Source: Heliopora coerulea (taxonomy: Eukaryota > Cnidaria > Anthozoa > Scleralcyonacea > Helioporidae). From it: a stretch of DNA of 64,000 nt. Every line of letters starts with the position of its first letter. Positions within the stretch are counted from its first letter, which is position 1. Positions 1-11,181 of this stretch are shown in pieces. Under the pieces are notes generated by a model. It had not been told where the DNA came from. It saw nothing but the letters and a program-made list of their open reading frames with translations, and did not search any database. The position numbers and the translations under genes were made by a program. Where the stretch lies: positions 402,905 to 466,904 of the forward strand of contig JASJOG010000242.1 of the NCBI GenBank assembly GCA_030142905.1, given 5' to 3'.

Positions 1-137
1 TATATATGAACGTTCGTCAAGCTCTATCCTCAGAAAAAAAGATTTCTGAGCCCCAGACGGGGATCGAACCCGCAACCTTCTGATGACCGGTGAGACACTC
101 TAACGATTGAGTTACCAAGACCCAGATGGCAAGTTAA
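1..137 (-). mobile_element. tRNA-derived SINE fragment
   Basis: On the minus strand a tRNA-like region (CTTGGTAACTCAATCGTTAG and GGTTCGATCCCCGTCTGGGG) is followed by a non-tRNA tail ending GAGCTTGACGAACGTTC. The A and B boxes are recognisable, but the acceptor stem is not a proper tRNA stem. Confidence 0.65.
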
Positions 138-3100
138 GGTGCAAGTTAATATATAATAAAAATGTATGTGTAATCTAAAATATATATCTCATAAAGCAGG
201 TTAAATTGTATCAAGGGGAAAGAAAAAGTGTTTGAGATAGCGGGGGATTCGAGATAACCGAGATTGAGATACACAATAGTAAAACACTGTAAAATATAGA
301 TCACAACTAAGGAAAACCGAAGTGTGTTCGAGATACGAGAGGTTCGAGACAACCGAGTTCGTAATAACGGGAGACTACTGTACACCACAATACAATCAAT
401 GGAAAATAACCTTCTGATTATTCACAGTGGCATATCGCCATCCACTTCCGCCTACAGCACCCAGCAGCTCGTATGACGTCACATGTCCCAGACTTCCTCC
501 AACAGTAGCAACCGCTGATAGAGAAAAAATGCCTGGAAGGTGTATTTCCAGAAATTGGTTTACGTTCAGTTTATTGTCGGGCAAGCACCAAGGTCGTGGA
601 CTGTACAGTCGACCATATTTTGCAGCGTAATAAGGAGAACGGATGGCGCTGGCTTTGAAGATATCGTCGGGAAATTTCCTTTGGTCTCTGAGAAGAGCTT
701 TAGCGCATATAGAACCTGACAAATATAAGTGAGGTGATATTTTATTGAGAATTTATAATAAAATAACAGGCGTCCTACGCACGCTCTGATTCGTCGAGCC
801 TCATTTTCTCTCAGAGTACAGAGGCACTCTGAAGTCATTTTCATTTCGTATTAGAGTACAGAGACATTGATGATGTCACAAAAATTCGGAAAAAATTAGC
901 ACTGTGATGGAAACATGAATGACGCTATTTCAACCGGAAAAATACCAGAAAACACTCGGCTACGTCTCGTCTTTTCACCAGGGATTTTTAATTTGAAATT
1001 ATCTTATTCATGTTACTATCATAGCACAGAGATACTCAAACAATTTTATATTTGTTAATTCAAATTTGACTATCACATAAGGACAAAATTGGGGAGAACG
1101 GGGAGAAATCACAACGTCCGTTTAAATCTTACAGAGCTGCAGTTTCTGTCAGCGTTGAAGCTATATGATTAGCAAGTACTGCTTAATTTAACCTTTTCCA
1201 GGCTATTTGTTCCTGCATTTTTGAACTGGTCGCCATCTTAGCCCGGCCCCTGACAAATAGTACTGGTAACGAGGTTGTCACTTAACTTCTTACCACCGTT
1301 ACATCCGCTATACTCAGTTGGGAGTTACTGAAAGCTAGTGCCAGTACTTTCCTGCCACGATACACCATCCTATCCCTTATTTCTGTCTACATGTATAGTT
1401 TACGTTAATACTCACATTTCACGCCGACATCGTTACTGTGGTATCGACAAGAATCCTTTTTCCATTTTCCATGTTTGCATAAAACCAAAGACTTCTCGTC
1501 TCCATTGCACCGCAAATCGTGGAGCCAAATTGTGCCAGTGGCTTCGTCAAAAGAAGAAAACGAATCATCTAGGATATCGTGAAAACCCAGTTCTCTACAG
1601 GCCACTCTGGCATTATCTCTGCTCCAACCAGCGTTACACACTGTTCCCCAGATCCTTTTATGAATAACTTCCACTCGTCCTTCAAGAGGAATGTCTGATG
1701 CAACAAGACGAATGAAGGTTTGACCTAGAAATGTCAAATAAAAACAGATTGAAACAGAAGAATAATATTTTATCAAAAGAATTTGACTGCTGTATGATTT
1801 GCTCCATTTACCCAAAGATAATAGCTCAACAGTAAAGTTAAATGGGTTCTAAACAAAGTAAGCAATATTTTTACCAAAAACGTCTACTACTAGGTGAACA
1901 CGAAATTTAAAAAGGTTTTAAACAAAGTCAATTATATTACTACCAAAAAACCCTATAATTAATACATGAGATAACCGACTCTCTCGGAAATATTTTTTCT
2001 TTTCTAGTTCACAAATGCACCAATTTGGTGAAATCTATTGTATCATAGCAACCACTGAACAAACGATTCTCGTGCTTTGTCTGTTAATCATTTAGTTTTC
2101 TTTTTGCTTGTTTGCTGATGATTCTTCAATTCATCCAAAATTAATAATTCTTGATTTTGCCAATGGTCTGGCTAAGTCCTTTAGCTGTAAATCAGATGAG
2201 TTGAAATTTATCTTCGAATAATTCAAAACCTTGTTGGGAACTGCTTTTCTTTGACGAGCTTTTACTTTGAAATTGGTCCCGGCTTTCACTGCGATGTTAT
2301 GGCTTGTCGGTGCCAAAGATTTCAATTCTGGCTTGTTGTATAACAACCCTCAGTGTTTACAATTGATTAGAAAAATGGTGATGTAACAAAATTACTTACA
2401 CGTTACTTTGACATAGTTTTCACTTGAACAAACAGCTCCAGCGTCTACGGTTTTCTCACACAAACTCAAAGAACTTTCATTCCCAGTACACATAAAGGAC
2501 CTTACTTCAGGTACATCTCCCAGTGAATTATTTCTAACTCCAATAGAACGACCTCTCCAGTCCTTGGCACTCGTCTCAGGATATCCCAACTGCTGACAAG
2601 CGGTATCCGCGTTTTTAATGGACCATTTTGGATCACAAAAAGGGTGGCCATTCAACAATAGTTGTCCTTCGTACGGAAGATTGGAGCCTACCAATCGTGC
2701 ACCAGTAAAGCTCATCCGACCTTGGATGTTGTAAATACAAAAGAAATGAGTTTAAAGTCCCGTAACATAACAATTGTTTATATAAAATAATGCATACTCC
2801 GAAAAATATTGACATCTTGAAACTCAAGATTTGGATTAATCACAAAATGAGACTATCGTGAAATTGTAATATATCAAATTTATTTCAAAGTCATTATCAG
2901 ACAATAAACACATTAACAATTAACTATATAGCGTCGTCATATGTAAATACGGCCAGAAATGAGAGTTCTACTTTCGGTAGACTAGTTGCACCTAAATGTT
3001 GCTGTGATACATCGCTCACAAAAAAGGAGTGTTTGATTTGACTTTTAAACAACAAGAATTCTGTTGAAAAACAAGGAGAATTAATTTAGTAAACATTTAT

Positions 3101-6100
3101 CTGTCGATGCCTCTTTAAATACGAGGCTAGAGTGCAGTTTAACGGACGCACCTGGATGCTGACCAGTATTGCTGGCTCAGTAGTCGAGTAAAGTGAGATT
3201 TGGCGGGAAAATTTTGACAGACATAACGCAAGGAAAAATGAGTTTAATATTGTTATAACAACATGTATTTAGTTAAGGTTAGGGTTAGGAATAAGGTTAG
3301 TATTGGTTATAGTTTCGTTATCTTTTGTGAACTGAATGATATATTTATACACTAAGGCCATTTCACGTTTGACTGTAGTCACGGCTGCCTTTAAATTTCC
3401 CACGGAAAATGCATAACATTTGTTATGGAGCCGACTGCACAGGTCAGCGGCCAGGTGCGTTCGCTAAACTGCACTTGTACCAAACAGAAACATACATCTT
3501 ACCTAAAACACTTGTCCCATAAACCTGAACTTCGCACAAATTTAATATTTTCTTGCTTCCCGGAATTACTATGGTAACGTATCGTCCAGTAACAGGCGGC
3601 CTGCAGATAACTACGTCACTAGAATTTTCACCAATGTGTTTCAGTTCCCCGCATCTGTTACTAGTTGTTCCATCATGGACGGGACTTTCTGTAACTCGTA
3701 TTTCAAAGCCACACAGTCGTTCTCCATTTCTGTTCCTGTTGTAGATCTTCACATGCGTGACACGCACTACCTGCTGAAGGTCAACACGCCATGAAGGATC
3801 TGTTTGATTTTCGGTGCGGGCACAGGAACCATAACCATTGTGAACCTTACCATCCACAGCTAGTGAAGCAAACTTTCGGTCGTGGTTGGTCGACTGAGAT
3901 ACTGGTTTCTCCAGAGCAAAATTTTCTAAAAAAGGACATTAAAAATCCAATTCATTATCCCCAGAAAACATTTATTCACATTTTTCGCGGGTAGCACTTG
4001 CATTCGTCAACTTTTCAAGAAACTCTATTGAGTGAATTTAACGAAACAACAAAAGCAAATGACGAGATTTGTTTTTAGATTAGTTGAAAGTCATTTTGGA
4101 AGGCAAGACAATGAGAGCAGATATGTTTTTCAAAGTCAACGCCGGAGGTGAAAAACTTTGCTCCACATATTTCTATTAAAAGTTCGAAGACAATGAACTT
4201 TAGCATTGCCTAATAGTGTGCATGAACAAATTTACCACATTCAGAAACGCAGACCACTTTAAACGCAGGGACAACTGCGCATTTACCCAACAGCTGTTTC
4301 AACCTATCCAAAATCCTGGTCGATTGTCGAAATCATCCAAAATTCCCGATTCCATGTCTGTCCATGATTATTACCATAATTTAGGTGACGAACTAAACCA
4401 TGACTCAAATACAGGACACAAATTTGTTATGTTAATTTACACGACAATTCTTTACAATAATCGGACAATAATCATGCTTCAATGTGTTTTTCCGGATGTG
4501 TAGTAGACAATATGTTGGTCAGGGAACATTTACAAAGTACAATTGTGGTGTACAGTTGTTCGTCCTGATTTATCCTGGGGCGTACCCAAACGTCAGGGTA
4601 TTTGTAGGCACGAATGACCCGAACGGGCCCACCGAAGATTTGACCTCCTGTGGGGGGTATGAAGAGCTTCTCTCACAAAGTTTGGAAAAAATAAGAATTA
4701 TGGAATAAATTATCCCAAGGGAAACCACTGGATTTGATTATTGCACTCACTGAAGTGAGTCTGGTTTACCAATGGAACATCTTTGGATGAACTCTTTCCT
4801 GGCGGGGTAAGACTTCTATTATTTTACTCTGGTTAACACCAAACGATTTTACTCGTCAACAGGAGAGCTCCCGACAGAAAAGGGTTACAAAGAATTTTAA
4901 GCTTTGTCTCTGCTTTATATCTTTCCAAAGAAAATTTGCAGGAGCGGGCCCGGGTGCGCGACTGGTATCCCATTAACTGACTTAACCCCTATGGATGGAT
5001 TGCTACATCAATGAGCGAATCAAACGCAGGAATATTGCCTTTGAGACTACATTACATACCCCTGGATGAACAATCATATACAACAATCGTAACGTGTATA
5101 TGGGTTCTTAAAACTGGAAATTTTTGTGTTGAATAGCACTATAAAAAAGATTCTTTGCTCTTTAAAATTAAATCCGAAGCCTTAAATTATTAGAAGCCTA
5201 CTTCAATTGTGTACTTACCTGATGAAGGAGCTCTCCACTGACCACATCTGTATTTCACCACCAGATATTTAGATTTACCAGGACAAGGATCATTGCCACC
5301 CATCAGGGAATTATTAACTATTGACCTTTGGCTTGAAGAACGCCCGTTTATTTTATCAAAAGTATAGCAATAGGCAGACAAAGTGCAATTTCTCCTAGGC
5401 TTTTGCTCACAAAAGTCTTGGCCTACAGTACGCCCATAAATCGCTTCGATCATTCGGATTGTGCCATTTGAACATCTGATGTCGATCTGTCTCCTTTCAC
5501 ATATAATTTTTTCTTGAACTATAAATGCAAAATAATTTCAATGTGACTATTTGCTAGATGGGATTGTGTGACATGATTGTAACCTATACAGAATTATCTT
5601 TTATCATAATTACTGATCTTAATAAATTACATTCATTTTATTTTTATTTTTATTTTAATTATATTTCGTTTTATCTCACTTCACATATGATTTTCATTTT
5701 AACACTGACATTAATTTTATCTTAATTTCATTTAACTCTCCAACTTATTCTATTATCTTGTTTTTACCTTCTTTTCAGTTTATTTTATTTCCATTTTTTG
5801 CTTTAACGTAATTTCAAATTAAGTCTTCTCTTTATCTTTACTTTTACTTTATTTTTTCTTATCTTACCTTATTCTTTTTGTTTTTTTCAAATTTTTGTCA
5901 CTATTTCTTTCTTTTTCTTTTACGTCAGGTTTTAGAACCATTTATCATATACCTCCCAGGTGAACAGCGTTTATTACGCAATTTGATTGGTTCCTCTATC
6001 TCGGAACATCCTGCATTATTCATCTCCAAGCAAAACAACATGGTGTCCTGGACGACAAGGATCAGTCACCCACCTGGGCATCACTAACTGCTCACCTTTG

Positions 6101-7120
6101 GCTTGAAGAGTGCCTGTTTATTTTATCAAAAATATAGCAATAGGCTGACAAAGTGCAATTTCTCCTAAGTTTTTCGCTACAAAAGTCTTGGCCCTCAGTA
6201 CGCCAATAAATCTATTCGATCATTCGGATTGTGCCACTTGAACATCTGAGGTCGATCTGGATGCGTTCATATATTCTTTCTTCAACTATAAATTAACAAT
6301 AAATGGCACATGACCTGTTGGTTTCATGAGATTTGTGATTTGGTTGTAAGCCAAACACAATATTTTGTTTATAATTTATTTTTGTTTTATCACAGTTCAT
6401 TATATTTCATTTTATTTTTATTTCATTTTAACTTTATTTTTATTTCGATTTTACTTTATTCTGTTCATATTTCATTTCAGATTTCCTTCACCTTAATGCC
6501 ATTTTTTTATTTGAGTTTAATCTACTTTTATTTCAATTTCATTTTATCTTAGTTTTTATTTCTTTTATTTGCACTGTAATGTATTGGGTTGCGTTTACTG
6601 TATTGTTTTGTGTATTGTATGGTTAATTTATGAATTTTCTTATGTAATGCGGGATTGTGCGCTGCCGACCATGTCACCTCTTCCAAATTCACAAAAGCTA
6701 GCTCACTAATCTTTCACAATTTGGTGTCTTTGTCATCAAGTTCATTATCACAACGGCTTCATACAGAATGTTGTAGAATAGTACTATTTGATTTGAATGA
6801 TAACCAACGTAGTTATAGAGGTTGAGGTAACTGACCGACTTAGTTCATTAATAGAAATAGTTTTCGATTGTTCTGTTTCAAGTCCGATTGTAAGCCTTCG
6901 TGGTTCAATGGGCTGATCAGCTGTAAGTGTGAGTCTTGACGTGAAACTAGGTCGGTATTGTAGAAAACACGAAAGAAGAGAGAATTGTAAACAAATCGAA
7001 AACATTCACAAAGTGTTTAGTTATCGCCTTAAACGTCTTACCTTCACTTGATGTACAAGGGTAAATCCAAATGATAAATCCGAAAGTAAGCAGCAAATTG
7101 TGACCAGAATTACCCATCAT
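1..7120 (-). CDS. Gene 0: tandem multi-lectin receptor, 5' part only
   Basis: This is the 5' half of the left-most of three paralogous minus-strand genes. Visible exons in transcription order are signal peptide (7042-7120), SUEL lectin (5219-5518), F-type lectin (3503-3925), SRCR (2400-2720), SRCR (1416-1724) and the first F5/8C exon (411-715). The rest should lie beyond the left edge. All exons are open, have consensus splice sites and join in phase 1, so this copy looks intact as far as it can be seen. By comparison with gene 2 the product should be a type I membrane receptor whose extracellular part binds glycans. Introns hold repeats only: a tRNA-type SINE (1-137), a pogo-like terminus (about 330-383), a TIR element (3131-3476), a decayed SUEL exon (6045-6293) and T-rich tracts (5600-5930, 6360-6580). 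I see no other gene in them. The domain calls are strong; the exon chain is inferred. Confidence 0.75.
411..715 (-). CDS. Gene 0 exon 6: F5/8 type C domain, first part
   Basis: The exon starts phase 1 (its GT completes a Cys codon) and ends phase 0 at an AAG|GTTATT donor. It reads SICAKALLRDQRKFPDD, IRSPYYAAKYGRLYSPRPWC, NQFLEIHLP, AVATVGGS and VTSYELLGA, the N-terminal two thirds of a discoidin (F5/8C) domain. The second part would be off the left edge (compare 26179-26320 and 50594-50735). The acceptor GTCAG is intact here, unlike in gene 1. Confidence 0.75.
1416..1724 (-). CDS. Gene 0 exon 5: canonical SRCR domain
   Basis: This 309-base phase 1-1 exon is a clear SRCR domain. IRLVASDIPLEGRVEVIHK is followed by IWGTVCNAGWS, ARVACRELGF, GTIWLHDLRCNGDEKSLVLC and GVKC, giving six cysteines (group A). 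The TTCTAG acceptor joins its GT to the T left by the preceding exon, restoring Cys. The GTGAGT donor again cuts inside the final Cys codon. Confidence 0.9.
2131..2346 (-). pseudogene. Ig-like relic exon between the SRCR exons (gene 0)
   Basis: This open stretch is conserved in all three genes (also 29536-29751 and 53411-53602). It resembles the first half of an immunoglobulin domain: PELKSLAPTSHNIAV, GTNFKVK, then VLNYSK where an Ig would have VLNWSK. In this copy the Ig Cys is absent; genes 1 and 2 keep a nearby Cys. No matching second half or clear donor is visible, and splicing it in would break the T|GT junction between the SRCR exons. I take it for a decayed exon; it could also be a minor alternative exon. 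Confidence 0.35.
2400..2720 (-). CDS. Gene 0 exon 4: divergent SRCR domain
   Basis: This 321-base phase 1-1 exon has ARLVGSNLPYEGQLLLNG at its start, then CDPKW, TACQQLGYP, SFMCTGNESSLSLC and YVKVTC. Six cysteines suggest group A-like SRCR, though the usual GxWGTVCD segment is replaced by HPFCDPKW. The last Cys codon is split T|GT across the intron and is completed by the next SRCR exon. Scavenger-receptor Cys-rich domains are extracellular ligand-binding modules. Confidence 0.78.
3131..3476. mobile_element. Intronic TIR miniature element, unit A copy
   Basis: About 345 bp with inverted ends: AGTGCAGTTTAACGGACGCA at the left is matched by TGCGTTCGCTAAACTGCACT at the right. Homologous copies lie at the same intron position in the other genes (30533-30876, 54388-54733), so it predates the duplication. 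Its right end is only about 25 bp from the donor of the F-type lectin exon. No transposase is seen. Confidence 0.6.
3503..3925 (-). CDS. Gene 0 exon 3: F-type lectin (fucolectin) domain
   Basis: This 423-base phase 1-1 exon encodes about 141 residues. It begins ENFALEKPVSQST and ends LCEVQVYGTSVLG, the start and end pattern of the F-type lectin/FTP domain. Inside are SWRVDLQQ, THVKIYNR, CGFEIRVTES, RCGELKHIG and VICRPPVTGRYVTIVIPG. The sugar-binding loop after YNR reads NRNGERLC and lacks the Asp of the family's RxDx4R/K motif, so fucose binding is not assured. It lies between the SUEL and SRCR exons. Confidence 0.85.
5219..5518 (-). CDS. Gene 0 exon 2: SUEL/rhamnose-type lectin domain
   Basis: This 300-base exon is open, phase 1 at both ends, with a TATAG acceptor and a GTAAGT donor. 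It carries the landmarks of the SUEL (Gal_Lectin) fold: an N-terminal IIC, IRC before a GTIRMIEAIYGR segment (the YGR motif), then NDPC and KYLVVKYRC near the end. The usual CxGKxxC segment is replaced by INGRSSS, so one conserved disulfide is probably missing. The family binds rhamnose or galactose; YGR and DPC/KYL are the sugar-contact motifs. Confidence 0.82.
6045..6293 (-). pseudogene. Decayed second SUEL lectin exon (gene 0)
   Basis: This degenerate duplicate of the SUEL exon lies between the signal-peptide exon and the intact SUEL exon. It still reads GTIRMIE, then a TAG stop where the intact copy has Ala, then IYWRTEGQDFC and NCTLSAYCYIFDKIN. The 3' third has drifted. Gene 2 has the same relic at 57430-57672; in gene 1 the corresponding interval holds a Penelope fragment. 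Confidence 0.6.
7042..7120 (-). CDS. Gene 0 exon 1: signal peptide
   Basis: The exon encodes MMGNSGHNLLLTFGFIIWIY followed by PCTSSEG: a short polar n-region, a hydrophobic core and a small-residue region, as expected of a secretory signal peptide. It ends in a GTAAGA donor after the first base of a codon (phase 1). An in-frame ATG lies upstream at 7153, but gene 1 has a TGA in that frame just before the MM pair, so the conserved start is the MM pair. An SUEL exon follows downstream. Confidence 0.7.
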
Positions 7121-10016
7121 CAATCCAATCCAACTTCCTTGCTCGGATTTCAAGCACTGCTATTGAAATAAGACACTTAGTTTGACCAAAGTTCGACGCT
7201 TCGAAATCTCACACAAGATCACCCAGCAGTTCAATTCATTTTACGTTTGAAAGAAAGATGAGATGTCTGTTCGCTCGCCTCAAGCTCAATCAAGTCATGG
7301 AATTTGAGTAACTAGAGAAACCGGAAAAAAGAGATTTTTTGAATGTTGATATTTTCGACTTGTTGACGAAGCTAACTCGTCGTAACAGCAGTTTTTTGCC
7401 CAGCACTGTTCCTTTGAAGTGATATTATAGCCACATTTAAATCTCTCTCTGATTCAGGTAAATAACAGGCGCATACTGTAAAAATATGAAAAATTCAGGT
7501 TTATACTAAAAACTTATGTTTTCTAGCCACATAATAACATGATATTAAAACGACAGTTACTCGAGGCTTAAAAACTTTATTGGAAAATTCCCACGTGTCG
7601 GCTGCGTTTACTGCCTTCTTCAGGAGTATATGAAAGACAACGTTACATTTAAATATCCAAGAGAACAATAACGTTTACATATCTTAATTTTTTTTATTTT
7701 CACAACTACAAATTTACATACCTTATAACCAAGAGAATGTGAATGTATAGTAAAAGTTTAAAAAGAATAATGAAATTGATAGCATTTTTCTCTGCATAAA
7801 AGTGCTTAGTTGAATTTAAAATATTTTTGTTTCCTCTAAAACTAATTTTTGTGAATAAAACCTTAAAAAAGTCCATGGTCATTTAAACTTGACATATACG
7901 CAGAATTCTTACGTTTTGACGGTCCATAAGCATTTAACTTCCTGCTTACAAGAACAATATATCACCACGATTCGAAAAACTGGTGAAAAGGTTTTCCAAA
8001 TGAAAAAATCATTTTAACAATTCATGGACTGGCTCTCGAAATATCGATAAAGCGACGTACATGTCTTCCGCAAATAAACAACACATAAAAACTATTTCTT
8101 CAAGGAAGCTTGAATCCTCTTTTGTTGAGTTTTACAGCTGAACAACTGGAACAATCTAATGCAAACATACTCTTTCTTAGAATCGCGGGTCACCTTTCTC
8201 CAAATTCCACTTCTGTTTCGAATCTTTGTGACTGATGTCCACAGCTTAAAGCAGTTCAAAAGTTTTATGATCGTCAGATAATGTATGTTTATATTTAATT
8301 AGGTTTCCGTTGTAACCGATGTTCTAGACTGATTAATAGGATCTCATTTTACGATTAATTTTGAAACAAAATTGGAAGGTGCTTAGTATCATATTATTAC
8401 ATAGTCGAAGATATGATTGTGTTCGCGATGTTTACGAATTAACACACACATAAATCTAAGAATCACACATACAACCAAAGAAACTTACCTTGCAGTTGAA
8501 ATTTCTGTAAATAATGAGCTATACAGACTATAAAACAATCGGCGACTTACCTTTGGGGATGAAAATTAAGTTAAGAAAGAAGAAAGCGTTTCTATTATGA
8601 CGACCCACGTTTTCTTGTCTCCATCACAACTCAAATTATCTTCTTTTCTCATATCAACGCACTATCGAGCTGATTTTCAATATCAAGATTGTTATTAAGC
8701 TACTAAAGAATCACCCACTTGTTAAACTGTCAAATTGTGTGAAGTCTTGGAATTTCCGAGTCAAAACTATGTGGTCGTTTCTATATTCTAAACATCAATG
8801 TGAAAATGTGTAAATGCTTCTGATGACGTTCGATTTAACCTTTTAAAACTATTAGTCCAACATTTATTTCAATGTCTGTACTATTGGCTAGGTCCCTTTT
8901 AAAAATTAAACTTATGCTATCGCTAACTCTGCTAAACTCGCACGTTTCACGAAACTTCCAGCAATTTAAAAAGAAAAGGATGTGGGTTATCACAGTGTTC
9001 AAAAACATCGTTCGACAAAGACGTCTTATTCTGATGACTGACAATCTTTATTTGTTAATGTAAGAACAAAGTGATAAAGCTCATTCTACAACCAGTAATT
9101 ACGACGTTGTCCACTCTGCTCATTGACCACAAGGACAAAAAGTTGAATTAAAAGAAAAAAGATGTATAGTCACAGCATTTATAGACTTTCGGCATATGCC
9201 CTTAAACTGGGAAATACAAATCCAGACAGCCAAGACGAATTTCAGAAAATTTTCCTTCAGCTAAGGCGTCGGCCACGAGTCTTTCAAAAGTAGTTCATTG
9301 CGTGTGCTAAGATTTACCTAGAAAATACTACATGTGCTGGACTGCTAAAAATCCACTCCCAGCTGCAGGGCTCAGAACGCACCCAAATTTCTGCCACAAA
9401 AAAGTCGCCACAAAAAAAATCGCCAAAAATATCGAGCCACACATTCACCGAGAAAGAATGTTCGTTACTTCCATATTTATTAAAACATTGTGATATTGTG
9501 ATTGGGTTATGATTTTTAACAAGCTATCTTATGATACCTTCTTTCAGATATCATAAAATATCTCATATAATTAAAAACCCAAGAGCAGCAATCTCCCGTA
9601 AAATGACATTTATTCAATCACAATCTTATGTCGTCGTAATAAAAATTTAGTTTAATGTTCAAAGTTATTTCGGTTCATATGGGTTAAGCATTTGCTCATC
9701 TTCCAAACTACAGAATTTTTACCAACCGTTTGTAATTTATACGTAAATATTTCCACAGTATTATAATTTATGTGACAATATCTACTCGTAGTAGTAGTAG
9801 TATTTTTATTTAACCACGCTAACATCGTCAGCAAAGTTTGTTTCCACGATGGGCGTGTAAAACAATACAACAAAATTTGCATTAATTAAGAATAGAAAGA
9901 GAAAAATACTAATAGTTATTTACCTAGTTACGTTATTTACCTAGTTATCGAGAAAATTTTAGTTTGTATCCACATAAATAATTATTAATAAACTTTACTT
10001 GGCACGCCTGTGCATG
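7121..10016. other. Upstream spacer of gene 0
   Basis: No convincing gene. A Penelope-type 3' tail in minus orientation lies near 7560-7700, containing a CCTGAAGAAGGC-type segment at about 7590-7615. Two donor-like signals on the minus strand (GTAAGT at 8483-8488 and 8545-8550) are kept in the paralogous spacer with the same 62-base spacing (60137-60142, 60199-60204); they could end alternative 5' UTR exons of the receptor genes. The rest is AT-rich and collinear with 58.8-62.5 kb. Confidence 0.4.
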
Positions 10017-10619
10017 TCACATATAAAAAAACTTTCCATTTTGTAAATATTGGTTTTCCTTAGTAATAGCCTCTTTGCTTCCCACGGTTTTATTATCAAT
10101 TTCGCCAGCTTGTTTGTTTAACATATGGCTTGAGATATGTCTTCTCACGATAATACAGTCACTTATAAATCCTAAATATGGAATATAATTTACCAGATTG
10201 CCAACATCTCGTCTCAAAGGGTCATCTTTCCTCAACTCATCTTCCATAACATCCGGCGATTCAATTGCGTCTAGACCCCCAAGGAATCTACTGAATTTGG
10301 ATATTAACAGATCTGTTAGAAACTCATTAGCTCTTTGTTATCTCTTCTCTTTATATTCGGCGTATAATTTTCCAATAATTTTTGACGATGCTTTTCTAAT
10401 ATATTTTACCGACTGATCTATGCCACCATCTTCGGCCAATTTTATTAGTTCTTGCTGCCTGGAGTCAATGTCATTCGAAATATCTTCCTCTTTTTTATCG
10501 TCATTGTTTATTGCATCTCCTATTTCATTTTTGATTTCCTCGTTTGTGGTTTCTATCTCATTTACCAAAGAATTTATACCCACAGATGGTTCAATTTTCT
10601 CTAACTTTTGCTTTCCCAT
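10017..10619 (-). pseudogene. Unrecognised acidic/helical protein, copy A, one in-frame stop
   Basis: A reading frame of about 200 codons starts MGKQKLEKIEPSVGINS and continues through an acidic, probably coiled stretch rich in Glu, Asp, Asn and Lys (NEIGDAINNDDKKEEDISND). After GKLYAEYKEKR it meets TAA (10338-10340) and then resumes in the same frame with QRANEFLTDLLISKFSRFLG through YIPYLGFISDC to a stop at 10017. The paralogue at 62550-63589 agrees on both sides of the break but is itself split by an insertion. I do not recognise the family. Either the frame is a pseudogene by one nonsense change, or the two halves are exons. Conservation of both halves in two copies argues for a real ancestral protein. 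Confidence 0.45.
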
Positions 10620-11102
10620 TTACATATTACAACATATTTTTGTCAAAATCGAAGTGATTGAAACACCAGGCGGGAATCGTAGCCTTGTCAAGAATATTAC
10701 TACCCAGCATATCATACTTAGTAGCATTGCTGAAACAAACAATTGTCATATTACTTAGCCCAACCACTTATAGAAGGACGCAGGTCGGTTGTGGTATTGT
10801 CTAATAATTTTGAATCATTTAGAAGTATGGCTTCTTCATAGGTTAATGGAAGGTTAATGCAAGATAACTATTATGCAAAGAAACAGGTTCTCCGTTAGTT
10901 TCAGTTAAGTACAAACAAGCGTTTACGGTTCAAATGGCTTGATTCCACTGACAATAACACTATCTGGTTCACGTCAGTCAATTGAAGAAGCAGTTTAAGT
11001 TAACAGTTGGTCTGAAAGGTATTGAACAAGAAGAACACCAGAATTCGAAATAGGAATACAAACTATACACGAATTCTATAGTCGCATTTGTAAACTTCTC
11101 AC

Positions 11103-11181
11103 CTTCGCTAGACATACAAGGATAAACCCAAACCACAACTGCCAAGAAAAGTAGTACTCTATGGCCAATTATACTCGCCAT
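11103..11181 (-). CDS. Additional signal-peptide exon of the same family
   Basis: The exon encodes MASIIGHRVLLFLAVVVWVY followed by PCMSSEG, 26 codons plus one base, and ends at a GTGAGA donor in phase 1. It has the same length, phase and PCxSSEG ending as the gene 0 signal exon 4 kb downstream, and the ATG context (AAGATGG) is good. It could be an alternative first exon of gene 0 or the remnant of a lost gene copy. The matching position in the right-hand unit would fall beyond 64 kb. Confidence 0.5.

Noticed and set aside
566..844. Minus frame overlapping the F5/8C exon in another frame
   Set aside because: Shadow of the F5/8C exon at 411-715.
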